Source of the DNA: Neobacillus mesonae
GTDB lineage: Bacteria; Bacillota; Bacilli; Paenibacillales; Paenibacillaceae
NCBI GenBank assembly: GCA_023715865.1
Contig: JAMBOW010000004.1
Span: 186,001 to 250,000, forward strand
Direction: 5' to 3'
Length of the DNA: 64,000 bases
Shown here piece by piece: positions 7,704 to 15,877 of this stretch. Position 1 is the first letter of the stretch; every line of letters begins with the position of its first letter. The notes under the pieces were generated by a model. That model worked only from the letters and a program-made list of their open reading frames with translations. It was not told the origin of the DNA and did no database searches. The position numbers and the translations under genes were made by a program.

Positions 7704-9540
7704 ACAACTTGTCGAGCCTTTTCGCCAGCAGCCATCTGAGGCGCTCAAAGATAAAGCAGCATTAGGTAAAGGTGCGCGTAAAAAAACAGCCAAAGCTAAA
7801 AACTGGTCTTGGACGCTGAAGCGAATCTGGTCCTATCTTGCTAAGAGAAAGCTGAAGCTTACGCTGGTGCTGTTCATGGTTGTGCTGACTTCAGCGCTTG
7901 CTTTGCTTGGTCCTTATCTTATTGGTGTTGCCGTAGATACCTATTTGGCTGGAGAAGCAGAAAGCACTTGGATCTACTTCCTATGCGGACTAGGCGCCGT
8001 ATATCTCCTTCATCCTGTCTTCGCTTTTCTGCAAAGTATATGGATGATTGAAGTCGCCCAGGAGACGGTGTACCGCATGCGGTTTGATCTGTTTGCACAT
8101 TTGCACCGCCTGCCTATTCCGTTCTTCGGCAAACGTCAACAGGGGGAGCTCATGAGCCGGCTCACGAATGATATTGAAAATGTCAGTGCAACGCTGAATG
8201 GTTCAATCATTCAAGTCACCGCAAGTGTCCTGACTCTGGTGGGTGTGGTAACCGTTATGCTGACGCTCAGCCCGCTGCTGACCCTGCTGACCTTTATCGT
8301 TATTCCACTGATGATTCTTGGCATGCGCTGGATTACGCGCAGGACGGGTCCCTTGTTCAAGGAACGCCAGCGGAATCTGGGTGAACTAAACGGGTATATT
8401 GAAGAGACATTGTCCGGACAGCGGATTATTAAAGCTTTTTCCCAAGAAGAAAGAGTCATTACTACCTTTAGGGAACAAAATGACAAAATCCGGCTTTCCG
8501 GGTTTTGGGCGCAGACCATATCAGGATTTATTCCGAAGCTAATGAATGGTCTGAACAACTTAAGCTTTGCCATTATCGCCGGAATTGGCGGAATTATGGT
8601 GATTAACGATATGATCAGCGTCGGGGTCATCATCATCTTTGCTGAATACGCCCGCCAGTTTACTCGCCCGCTCAATGACTTGGCAAACCAATGGAACACG
8701 GTTCTGTCCGCTATCGCGGGTGCAGAGCGTGTATTTGAAGTGATGGATGAGGACATAGAAGTAAAAGATGAAGTCGGTGCAGAGAAGCTCAATCATGTAG
8801 AAGGTGCAGTGAGATTTGAGCATGTATCTTTTGGCTATGAGGAGAAGGGCAGAACACTGAACGACATCTCTTTCTCGGCAAAACCCGGAGAGATGATTGC
8901 TCTAGTCGGACCGACGGGAGCCGGCAAAACGACATTGATTCAGCTGATCTCTAGATTCTACAGTCCGGATCAGGGCCAGATCACTGTTGATGGTCAGGAT
9001 GTCACACACATTCAGCGTGAGAGCCTTCGTTCGCATATGGCTTTTGTGCTTCAGGACTCCTTTTTGTTTGAAGGAACAATCAGGGAGAATATTAGGTACG
9101 GCAGGCTGAACGCTACCGATGCGGAGGTAGAGGAGGCAGCCAAGATGGCGAATGCTCATTCGTTTATTACCAGGCTCAAGAAGGGATACGATCAAAAACT
9201 CACCGCAGATGGAAGCGGGATTAGCCAGGGACAGAAGCAATTGCTTGCGATTGCGAGAGCGATGCTCGCCAATCCCGCCATCCTTGTTCTTGATGAAGCG
9301 ACCAGCAGCATTGATACCGTAACCGAGATCAAAATTCAGGAAGGACTACAGCGGCTGATGAAAGGCAGAACCAGCTTTGTTATCGCCCATCGGCTGAATA
9401 CGATCCGGCAAGCGGACAAGATATTGGTGCTGAAGGACGGACGCCTCATCGAACAGGGATCTCATGATGATCTACTTGCCGCAGAAGGGTTCTACAGCGA
9501 TTTGTTTAATAGTCAAATCAAACAAGAGGCAATCATGTAA
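7696..9540 (+). CDS. ABC exporter half-transporter B (BmrD/YheH-like)
   Basis: Partner of the preceding subunit, 614 residues, with a longer charged N-terminal tail before six membrane helices and the ATPase domain. Walker A is GPTGAGKT, Walker B is canonical (VLDEAT, catalytic glutamate present) and the switch histidine is present (VIAHRL). The ABC signature is altered to ISQGQKQL. The defects of the two chains are complementary, so the pair forms one good and one degenerate ATP site. The start is ATG 7696, behind GGAGGAGAGG and overlapping the upstream stop, which implies translational coupling. The frame is open upstream but the earlier region lies inside the partner gene. Confidence 0.88.
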   Translation: MLKQLVEPFRQQPSEALKDKAALGKGARKKTAKAKNWSWTLKRIWSYLAKRKLKLTLVLFMVVLTSALALLGPYLIGVAVDTYLAGEAESTWIYFLCGLGAVYLLHPVFAFLQSIWMIEVAQETVYRMRFDLFAHLHRLPIPFFGKRQQGELMSRLTNDIENVSATLNGSIIQVTASVLTLVGVVTVMLTLSPLLTLLTFIVIPLMILGMRWITRRTGPLFKERQRNLGELNGYIEETLSGQRIIKAFSQEERVITTFREQNDKIRLSGFWAQTISGFIPKLMNGLNNLSFAIIAGIGGIMVINDMISVGVIIIFAEYARQFTRPLNDLANQWNTVLSAIAGAERVFEVMDEDIEVKDEVGAEKLNHVEGAVRFEHVSFGYEEKGRTLNDISFSAKPGEMIALVGPTGAGKTTLIQLISRFYSPDQGQITVDGQDVTHIQRESLRSHMAFVLQDSFLFEGTIRENIRYGRLNATDAEVEEAAKMANAHSFITRLKKGYDQKLTADGSGISQGQKQLLAIARAMLANPAILVLDEATSSIDTVTEIKIQEGLQRLMKGRTSFVIAHRLNTIRQADKILVLKDGRLIEQGSHDDLLAAEGFYSDLFNSQIKQEAIM

Positions 9541-9566
9541 CCAATCTACATTGATGGAGGTGGAAT

Positions 9567-10286
9567 ATGGGAGCATTAACACTCGAGCAGGTGATGAATA
9601 CACTTGAGGAGCTCGGAACGGAACAGACGAAAAAGACGTTTTTACGTCATGGCGCACGCGAGCCTTTTTTCGGAGTCAGGGTCGGAGATATGAAGAAGAA
9701 GCTCGTGAAGGAAGTGAAGAAGGATCAGGCACTAGCGGAGTCTTTGTTCAGCACGGGCAACAGCGACGCTATGTATTTGGCAGGTCTTACGGTCAATCCG
9801 AAACGGGTATCCAAGGAGACACTCGAAGCATGGGTGCAGCAGGCATACTGGTATATGATCGCAGAGTATCCGGTAGCCTGGATAACCGCAGAGAGTCCTT
9901 ATGCAAGAGAACTTGCCATGAAATGGATTCGTTCGGAGGAAGAGATGGTTGCAACAGCCGGCTGGAGCACATATGCCAATTATGTATCCATCACGCCGGA
10001 TGACGAGCTTGATCTTGGTGAAATCCAAGAGCTTCTAGATTTAGTGAAGTCGAACATTCATGAAGAACGCAACCGGGTCAGGTATGTAATGAATAACTTT
10101 GTCATTTGCGTAGGGAGCTACGTTAAACCGCTTCATGATGAGGCGGTAAGTACAGCCGAAGTGATTGGGAAGGTTCAGGTTGACGTAGGCAATACAGCTT
10201 GCAAAGTACCGCTTGCCGAGGATTATATCCGCAAAGTAGAAGAAAAGGGCAGACTTGGCGCTAAGAGAAAAACCTGCATTTGCTGA
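9567..10286 (+). CDS. DNA alkylation repair family protein (AlkD-like)
   Basis: 239-residue all-helical protein of the AlkD/AlkC HEAT-repeat family, which excises N3- and N7-alkylated purines. The conserved segments FFGVRVGDMKK near the N terminus, the helical GNSDAMYLAG region and the C-terminal VGNTACKVPLA stretch match the Bacillus and Paenibacillus family members. It starts 26 bases after the exporter gene with a clear TGGAGGTGG site, so it may be cotranscribed. A cysteine-rich end (KRKTCIC) is unusual. Activity on DNA is assumed from the family; some members have no glycosylase activity. Confidence 0.75.
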   Translation: MGALTLEQVMNTLEELGTEQTKKTFLRHGAREPFFGVRVGDMKKKLVKEVKKDQALAESLFSTGNSDAMYLAGLTVNPKRVSKETLEAWVQQAYWYMIAEYPVAWITAESPYARELAMKWIRSEEEMVATAGWSTYANYVSITPDDELDLGEIQELLDLVKSNIHEERNRVRYVMNNFVICVGSYVKPLHDEAVSTAEVIGKVQVDVGNTACKVPLAEDYIRKVEEKGRLGAKRKTCIC

Positions 10287-10327
10287 CTGCTGAATAGATT
10301 ACAGCTATGGGAAATAAGCATGGGCTA

Positions 10328-10373
10328 AACAACCTCTATGGTGACTTCAACCAAGAGGTTGTTATTTTTTTTT
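10328..10373 (+). terminator. Rho-independent terminator
   Basis: AACAACCTCT (10328-10337) pairs with AGAGGTTGTT (10354-10363), a perfect 10-bp stem followed by a run of nine T. It ends the exporter and AlkD unit. Confidence 0.92.
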
Positions 10374-10395
10374 GCAAATATTTTAAAGAAATATA

Positions 10396-10424
10396 TTGAA
10401 TTAATGGAAAACCTCGATTACAAT
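10396..10424 (+). promoter_or_regulatory. SigA-type promoter of the aldouronate operon
   Basis: TTGAAT (10396-10401) and TACAAT (10419-10424) are separated by 17 bases, close to the vegetative consensus. The operator repeat lies immediately downstream. The stretch 10287-10687 otherwise holds the terminator, this promoter, the operator and cre-like sites, and no gene. Confidence 0.7.
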
Positions 10425-10436
10425 AAGAGCAACTAC

Positions 10437-10457
10437 CATACTAGTATGACTAGTATG
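10437..10457. promoter_or_regulatory. Tandem operator, candidate GntR binding site
   Basis: CATACTAGTATG (10437-10448) is a perfect 12-bp palindrome. The 9-mer ACTAGTATG then repeats at once, giving two head-to-tail copies (10440-10457). It sits 13 bases past the -10, where a bound repressor would block transcription. The GntR/FCD-type gene at 15159 in the same operon is the obvious candidate; this is inference from position. Confidence 0.55.
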
Positions 10458-10564
10458 CAATTCTCTTCACTATTATAGCTTAGTCATTTCATTTTCCGCC
10501 ATTCTATTCTGTCAGCAGCCTATAGGGTCTGCACCTTTCACGCTCATTTATTTTAAGACACATT

Positions 10565-10578
10565 TGTAAGCGCTTCAA
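10565..10578. promoter_or_regulatory. cre site (CcpA catabolite repression)
   Basis: TGTAAGCGCTTCAA matches the catabolite response element core (TGWAARCGYT) well. It lies between the promoter and the first gene of a pentose/uronate utilisation operon, as expected for carbon catabolite repression. A second, poorer copy (TGTAAGCGTTTTTT) is at 10639-10652. Confidence 0.6.
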
Positions 10579-10687
10579 CATCAAAGGGGGTTCAATATAG
10601 GCACATAGAGAAACAGAATATCAAATATCACGACAAAATGTAAGCGTTTTTTCTGTTACGTCTATACAGATAGGAGTGAATAGCTAA

Positions 10688-11650
10688 ATGGAACCAAAGA
10701 CTGTAAGCCCATCCATACGAGAGATAAGAGTTGCTAAGAAAAGCAAGCTGAAGACTGTCGGCTATCTCTTGAGAAAAGACTGGCAGCTGTATTCTCTTTT
10801 AGTCTTGCCGATTATCTATCTGCTCATTTTCAAATACGGGCCCATGATCGGTAACGTTATCGCCTTTAGACGTTTTGTTCCCGGGGGCAGTATTTTTGGG
10901 GAGACCTGGGTTGGATTTCACTATTTCAATATGTTCATTGAGGACCCGACCTTCTGGAAAGTATTTACGAACACGCTTGTATTGGGCGGGCTCACGATGC
11001 TGCTTACGTTCCCAATGCCGATTGTCTTTGCACTTCTTCTAAATGAAATCAAGAACAAGAAATTTAAAAAGTTCGTGCAGACAGCTTCCTATCTGCCTCA
11101 CTTCTTATCCATCGTTATCGTTGCAGGGATGATCTTGCAGCTTACCGCTATGAACGGCTCTATCAATTCACTGATTCGTTTCTTTGGTGGAGAGTCTATT
11201 AATTTCATGCAGCAGGCGGATTGGTTCCGCACCATTTATGTTACATCAGAAATATGGCAGGGTATGGGCTGGGGTGCCATTCTGTATCTCGCAGCGCTGA
11301 CAACGATCGATGACTCCTTGTATGAGGCAGCGAGAATTGACGGTGCTAATCGCTGGAAGCAGACGCTCCATGTAACGATTCCGGGAATATTGCCTACGAT
11401 TGTTACAGTGCTGATTCTGAATATGGGCAGCTTCCTTGCCGTCGGATTTGAGAAGATCCTGCTTCTGTACAATCCGCTCATTTACGAAACTTCTGACGTT
11501 ATCTCGACTTACCTGTATCGCGTGGGTCTAGGATCCAGCAACTTCAGTTATGCTACCGCAATTGGATTGTTTGAATCCATCATCGGACTCATACTCGTAT
11601 TATCCGTCAATGCGATTTCACGCAAAGTGACGGAAAGAAGCTTATGGTAA
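10688..11650 (+). CDS. lplB: Aldouronate ABC importer permease, LplB-like
   Basis: Binding-protein-dependent sugar transport permease with six membrane helices in 320 residues. The cytoplasmic EAA loop (EAARIDGANRWKQTLHVTIPG) that docks the ATPase is clear. The start KDWQLYSLLVLPIIYLLIFKYGPM is typical of the LplB group rather than MalF. It is the first gene of the operon with ytcP, a lipoprotein binding protein and a GH67 enzyme, the same layout as the aldouronate-utilisation cluster known in xylan-degrading Paenibacillus. No ATPase is encoded here; CUT1 systems of this kind usually use a shared MsmX-type ATPase encoded elsewhere. Confidence 0.85.
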   Translation: MEPKTVSPSIREIRVAKKSKLKTVGYLLRKDWQLYSLLVLPIIYLLIFKYGPMIGNVIAFRRFVPGGSIFGETWVGFHYFNMFIEDPTFWKVFTNTLVLGGLTMLLTFPMPIVFALLLNEIKNKKFKKFVQTASYLPHFLSIVIVAGMILQLTAMNGSINSLIRFFGGESINFMQQADWFRTIYVTSEIWQGMGWGAILYLAALTTIDDSLYEAARIDGANRWKQTLHVTIPGILPTIVTVLILNMGSFLAVGFEKILLLYNPLIYETSDVISTYLYRVGLGSSNFSYATAIGLFESIIGLILVLSVNAISRKVTERSLW

Positions 11651-11662
11651 GGAGGCAGCCAC

Positions 11663-12535
11663 ATGAAGGAATCTGCATCGTATAAAGTATTTAAAGTTTT
11701 TAACGTATCGATCCTGCTCTTTATAATTTTTATCACGCTGTATCCTTTCCTGAACGTTGTCGCGCAATCTTTCAGCAGCGAATCCTATATTAATTCCGGT
11801 CAGGTTAACCTGATCCCTCGCGGGTTCAACGTTGAGACTTATAAAAAGGTTGCAAGCGATACCATGTTCTGGACCAACTACAAAAATACAGTCATCTATG
11901 CTGTCGTTGGAACTTTAATCTCTATGTTTTTAACTACGATCTTTGCATATGCCTTGTCTAGAAAGAGACTTATGGGGCGTAAATTTCTGACCGTGTTCGC
12001 GGTGTTTACGATGTTTTTTAACGGCGGCTTGATCCCTAACTATGTCTTGATCAATACCTTGGGAATGGCTAATTCCATGTGGGCCATTGTCCTTCCGGGT
12101 GCGATCAGTATTTATAACATGCTCATTATGAAGTCTTTCTTTGAGAATATGCCGGAGGAGCTGGAGGAAGCAGCAGCCATTGATGGACTAAACACTTACG
12201 GTATCCTGCTGCGAATTGTATTACCGCTAAGTAAAGCGGTTTTGGCCACAATCGTTCTCTTTTATGTCGTGGCACACTGGAACTCTTGGTTCCCTGCCTT
12301 TATCTATCTCGACAAGAAAGAGCTGTTCCCGGTCACAATCTATCTGCGGAATATGATTTCAGCTGCTACAGGCGGAGCTGCCGTTGGAGCTACCTCTGCG
12401 GATAACCTGACCCAAATATCGGCGAACATTAAATCGGTGACCATGGTTCTAACCATTTTGCCTATACTTACGATCTATCCGTTTGTTCAAAAGTATTTTG
12501 TATCTGGTGTCATGCTGGGTTCTGTCAAAGGGTGA
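11663..12535 (+). CDS. ytcP: Aldouronate ABC importer permease, YtcP-like
   Basis: Second permease of the importer, 290 residues, with six membrane helices. The EAA loop (LEEAAAIDGLNTYGILLRIV) lies in the middle, and the conserved C-terminal end KYFVSGVMLGSVKG is typical of CarB/YtcP-type subunits. It begins 12 bases after lplB behind GGAGG, so it is coexpressed. It should form a heterodimer with LplB and receive methylglucuronoxylo-oligosaccharides from the binding protein at 12609. Confidence 0.85.
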   Translation: MKESASYKVFKVFNVSILLFIIFITLYPFLNVVAQSFSSESYINSGQVNLIPRGFNVETYKKVASDTMFWTNYKNTVIYAVVGTLISMFLTTIFAYALSRKRLMGRKFLTVFAVFTMFFNGGLIPNYVLINTLGMANSMWAIVLPGAISIYNMLIMKSFFENMPEELEEAAAIDGLNTYGILLRIVLPLSKAVLATIVLFYVVAHWNSWFPAFIYLDKKELFPVTIYLRNMISAATGGAAVGATSADNLTQISANIKSVTMVLTILPILTIYPFVQKYFVSGVMLGSVKG

Positions 12536-12608
12536 GGATGAGAAGACGGTCACACTCACTCATCGATTCACAAAGTACGAGATTACAAATCGTAGGGGGA
12601 TTATCTAG

Positions 12609-14228
12609 ATGAAAATGAAGCTTGGTAAAACATTGATTGCCGGATTGCTGAGTATGTCCTTGGTAGCGTGCAGTAACGGGCTTGGCGGTGAAGAAGCTGA
12701 AGTTCAAGATAAAGGTGCAATGGAGTCTTACGCGGTAGGTGACACGTTTAAGTCGTCAGAGCCTTTTAACCTGTCGATTATGTACAGTGACAACCCGGCT
12801 TACCCGATTAAGCAGGATTGGATGTTCTTTGAAAAAATAAAGGAAATGACGAATGTAACGCTTGAACCGACCATCATTCCGATGAGTGACTACAGCCAAA
12901 AACGTTCACTCTTAATCAGCTCGGGAGATTCGCCTCTCATTATTCCAAAGACTTATCCTGGAGAAGAGTCCCCGTTTGTTGCTTCTGGCGCGGTATTACC
13001 TGTAAGCGATTACGTGGACTTGATGCCTAACTATAAAGATAAGGTGGAGAAATGGGGACTCGAAGAAGAGCTCGAGGGACTGAAGCAAGAAGATGGAAAA
13101 TACTATGTGCTTCCTGGTTTGCATGAAGAAGTATGGCCTGACTATACGCTGATTGTTAGAACCGACATTTTTGAGAAGCATGACATTGCTATTCCAACGA
13201 CTTGGGATGAGCTGTATACGGCGCTCAAGCAGTTGAAAGAGTTATATCCGGATTCCATTCCATTCTCCGACCGCTTCAAATTTAACAGTACATTAAACAT
13301 TGCGGCTACCGGGTTTGGAACAAAAGCTGGCTGGGGCTACGGCAACGGTCTAACATACAAGGAAGATCAGGATGCTTTCGTATATACTGCAGCCATGCCG
13401 GAGTACAAAGAGATGCTGACGTATTTCAACAAGCTGGTATCCGAGGGCTTGCTCGATAAGGAAAGCTTTACTCAGGACGATGATCAAGCGGTTCAAAAAT
13501 TCGTATCAGGTAAGTCCTTTGTCATCAACGGTAACTCTCAAACGGTAGTTATGCACCGAAATGATATGGATAAAACTCTGGGTAAGGACAACTACTCTAT
13601 TTCTAAAATTACGGTGCCAGGTGGTCCAGCGGGTCAACTGATGTCCGGTTCAAGACTTGAAAACGGTGTCATGATTTCTTCTAAAGCTAAAGAAAGCGAA
13701 AATTTCAAAGCAATTATGCAGTTTATTGACTGGCTCTACTATAGTGATGAAGGTCAAGAGTTTGCGAAGTGGGGCGTTGAAGGCGAAACCTTTACAAACG
13801 AAAACGGCGTGCGCAAGCTTGTAGATGACATTAACTACAACGGTCTTAACCCTGAAGGAACAAAAGATCTGCGTATCGAACATGGTTTCTCCGGCGGGGT
13901 ATTTGCTTACGGTGGTACGACAGAGCTATTGCATTCCATGTTCAGTGAAGAAGAGCTTACATTCCAAAACGATATGAAAGAAGTAAAAGAAGTCGTTCCT
14001 GCTGAACCACCGATTCCTTATTCTGTAGAAGAACGCGAAAGAGTCACACTGCTCAGCACACCGCTGAAGGACTATACGGATCAAAATACATTGAAATTTA
14101 TTTTGGGCGAACGTGACCTGTCCGAGTTTGATACCTTTGTCAGCGAGCTGGATAGCCAAGGTGTTTCTCAATATTTAGAGATTGCAAATGAAACGTACAA
14201 GGAATACAAGGAAAACGCAGGCAACTAA
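12609..14228 (+). CDS. Extracellular solute-binding lipoprotein (LplA/YtcQ-like)
   Basis: Substrate-binding protein of the importer, 539 residues, typical of the long LplA/YtcQ group (family 1). The signal sequence ends in lipobox LVAC with the acylated cysteine at residue 21, so it is anchored to the outer face of the membrane. The context with GH67 alpha-glucuronidase indicates aldouronates as ligand, by analogy with the Paenibacillus aldouronate cluster. A strong GC-rich hairpin at 14246-14281 follows the gene and may keep the binding-protein message more abundant than the rest of the operon. Confidence 0.83.
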   Translation: MKMKLGKTLIAGLLSMSLVACSNGLGGEEAEVQDKGAMESYAVGDTFKSSEPFNLSIMYSDNPAYPIKQDWMFFEKIKEMTNVTLEPTIIPMSDYSQKRSLLISSGDSPLIIPKTYPGEESPFVASGAVLPVSDYVDLMPNYKDKVEKWGLEEELEGLKQEDGKYYVLPGLHEEVWPDYTLIVRTDIFEKHDIAIPTTWDELYTALKQLKELYPDSIPFSDRFKFNSTLNIAATGFGTKAGWGYGNGLTYKEDQDAFVYTAAMPEYKEMLTYFNKLVSEGLLDKESFTQDDDQAVQKFVSGKSFVINGNSQTVVMHRNDMDKTLGKDNYSISKITVPGGPAGQLMSGSRLENGVMISSKAKESENFKAIMQFIDWLYYSDEGQEFAKWGVEGETFTNENGVRKLVDDINYNGLNPEGTKDLRIEHGFSGGVFAYGGTTELLHSMFSEEELTFQNDMKEVKEVVPAEPPIPYSVEERERVTLLSTPLKDYTDQNTLKFILGERDLSEFDTFVSELDSQGVSQYLEIANETYKEYKENAGN

Positions 14229-14245
14229 TAAAAATTTTATGAGCA

Positions 14246-14290
14246 GCAGGCTGCCGTTTCGCCTACGAAAAGGCAGCCTGCTTGTATTTC
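14246..14290 (+). terminator. Hairpin after binding-protein gene (attenuator or mRNA stabiliser)
   Basis: GCAGGCTGCC (14246-14255) pairs perfectly with GGCAGCCTGC (14272-14281). The following sequence TTGTATTTC is only weakly T-rich. It is probably a leaky terminator or 3' stabilising structure inside the operon rather than a full stop. Confidence 0.55.
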
Positions 14291-14327
14291 ATCCCTATTC
14301 GACACATGTAACTGGAGTGAGCTTCGC

Positions 14328-15125
14328 TTGAATATTACAGTGCAAGACGTGATCAGCAAATTGGCAGAGCCGGTCGGTCCAATTGAACGGACTGTAGACA
14401 AAATCCTGTTTGGGCATTCAGACATGGAAGTTCGAGGAATTGCAGTTTCATTCACCGCCTCCTATGAAGCGCTGAAGAAAGCTGCGGAGCTTGGCTTGAA
14501 TCTGTTTCTTACCCATGAAGGAATGTTCTACAGCCATCATAATGATGAAACCAGCTGGCTGGAGAACAGCCCAATATATAAGGCCAAGATGAAATTAATT
14601 CAATCTCAGAAAATGACGGTCTACCGATTTCATGATTATCCTCATCAATATGTTCCAGATCGCATTACGAGCGGGCTGATTCATGCACTTGGAATTAGAG
14701 GGGAAGTACAGCACCTCCAGGCCGCATCGTTAGTCCAAATGGAAGACGACATGTCGGTTAGACAAGTTGCTGAATGGATAAAAGGAAAGCTTCAGATTTC
14801 ACATGTGAGGCTCATAGGGGATCCCGATATGGTGTGCAGACGAATCGGTCTCGCCGTAGGATACAGGGGCGGAAGTCAGCATTTAATCCCTTTATATGAG
14901 AATGAACGTTTAGACTTGATCATTGCAGGAGAAGGTCCGGAGTGGGAAACACCCGAATATATCAGGGATGTCCTGACACTAGGCGGGGGAAAAGCCCTCC
15001 TCATGCTGGGGCATGCAGCCAGCGAAGAACCGGGAATGAGCAGGATCGCGGATAGAATCAGGGATTTGTACTCGCATATTCCGGTGTATTTTATTCCAGC
15101 CTCTCCTTTAATTCAGGTTATTTAA
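14328..15125 (+). CDS. NIF3-family (DUF34) putative dinuclear metal protein
   Basis: 265-residue protein of the Nif3-like dinuclear metal-binding family. Visible marks are THEGMFYSHH near residues 63-72 as the first metal-ligand region, and the C-terminal GEGPEWETPEYIRDV segment. The THEG form differs from the usual THHP motif. It lacks the PII-like insert that makes Bacillus YqfO about 370 residues long. The start is TTG with GGAG at 14314-14317, 10 bases upstream. Biochemical function is not established for the family. Its place between the aldouronate binding protein and the GntR regulator, instead of beside rpoD, suggests a job linked to uronate or xylan use. Confidence 0.75.
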   Translation: MNITVQDVISKLAEPVGPIERTVDKILFGHSDMEVRGIAVSFTASYEALKKAAELGLNLFLTHEGMFYSHHNDETSWLENSPIYKAKMKLIQSQKMTVYRFHDYPHQYVPDRITSGLIHALGIRGEVQHLQAASLVQMEDDMSVRQVAEWIKGKLQISHVRLIGDPDMVCRRIGLAVGYRGGSQHLIPLYENERLDLIIAGEGPEWETPEYIRDVLTLGGGKALLMLGHAASEEPGMSRIADRIRDLYSHIPVYFIPASPLIQVI

Positions 15126-15158
15126 TGAAGGAAGAGCATTGAAGAAAGAGGTAAAGCT

Positions 15159-15833
15159 ATGTCGACAGAGCAGAAGATTAAAGGCTCGACGAGAGCTTAT
15201 TCATACTATTTGCTGAAAGACCGAATTCTTCACTTGGAACTTCCGCCGGGGACGAAGATTTCAGAGAAAGAAATTGCCGACGAATTGAGTGTGAGCAGAA
15301 CGCCAGTACGAGAAGCATTTATGAAGCTGGCTGAGGAAGAATTACTTGATATTATTCCGCAGAGCGGAACGATTGTCTCCCGTATAAATCTTGCTCATGT
15401 TGAGGAAGGCAGATTTATAAGAGAGAAACTGGAGAAGGAAATTGTTGAGCTCTGCTGTGAGCATTTTCCCGAGGAGTTCAAGTTTAAGATTGAGGCTAAT
15501 ATAGCCATGCAGGACGTATGTGCCGATAAGAAAAACTTTCATAAGCTGTTTGAGCTTGATGAAGAATTTCACCAAATTTTATTTCACGGAACAGGGAAGG
15601 AACGAACCTGGAAAATGCTGCAGCAGCTCAACATCCACTTTAACCGTTTGCGTTTGCTGCGTTTGTCCTCCGACTCCAACTGGGAAAATATTATTTCACA
15701 GCACAAAGAAATCTATCGATTGATTGTGGACCAAGAGACTGAGCAGGCCAAGAAGGTCATGGAAGATCATCTGCGGCTCGTCTCGCTGGATAAGGATATT
15801 TTGAGAGAGAAGTACCCGCATTATTTTGTTTGA
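15159..15833 (+). CDS. GntR-family (FCD/FadR-type) transcription regulator
   Basis: 224 residues. The N-terminal winged helix (about residues 15-75) has the typical LPPGTKISEKEIADELSVSR and TPVREAFMKL segments. The C-terminal helical FCD-type domain (about 85-210) carries possible metal ligands in DEEFHQILF and SQHKEIYRLI plus a late VMEDHLRLV histidine, the usual FadR-subgroup ligands. Such proteins sense small acids, including glucuronate and its oligomers. It is likely the repressor acting on the palindromic repeat at 10437-10457 upstream of lplB, with the operon product as inducer. Confidence 0.85.
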   Translation: MSTEQKIKGSTRAYSYYLLKDRILHLELPPGTKISEKEIADELSVSRTPVREAFMKLAEEELLDIIPQSGTIVSRINLAHVEEGRFIREKLEKEIVELCCEHFPEEFKFKIEANIAMQDVCADKKNFHKLFELDEEFHQILFHGTGKERTWKMLQQLNIHFNRLRLLRLSSDSNWENIISQHKEIYRLIVDQETEQAKKVMEDHLRLVSLDKDILREKYPHYFV

Positions 15834-15877
15834 GACAGAATTATAAAGAGGGATAAGGAGAAAGGAGTTAACATCTT

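Noticed and set aside
8211..8792. 193-codon frame on the minus strand within the second ABC exporter gene
   Set aside because: Antisense shadow of a conserved gene; serine- and isoleucine-rich composition typical of such shadows.
10639..10652. Second cre site before lplB
   Set aside because: TGTAAGCGTTTTTT has the left half but lacks the right-hand CA; kept only as a weak note.
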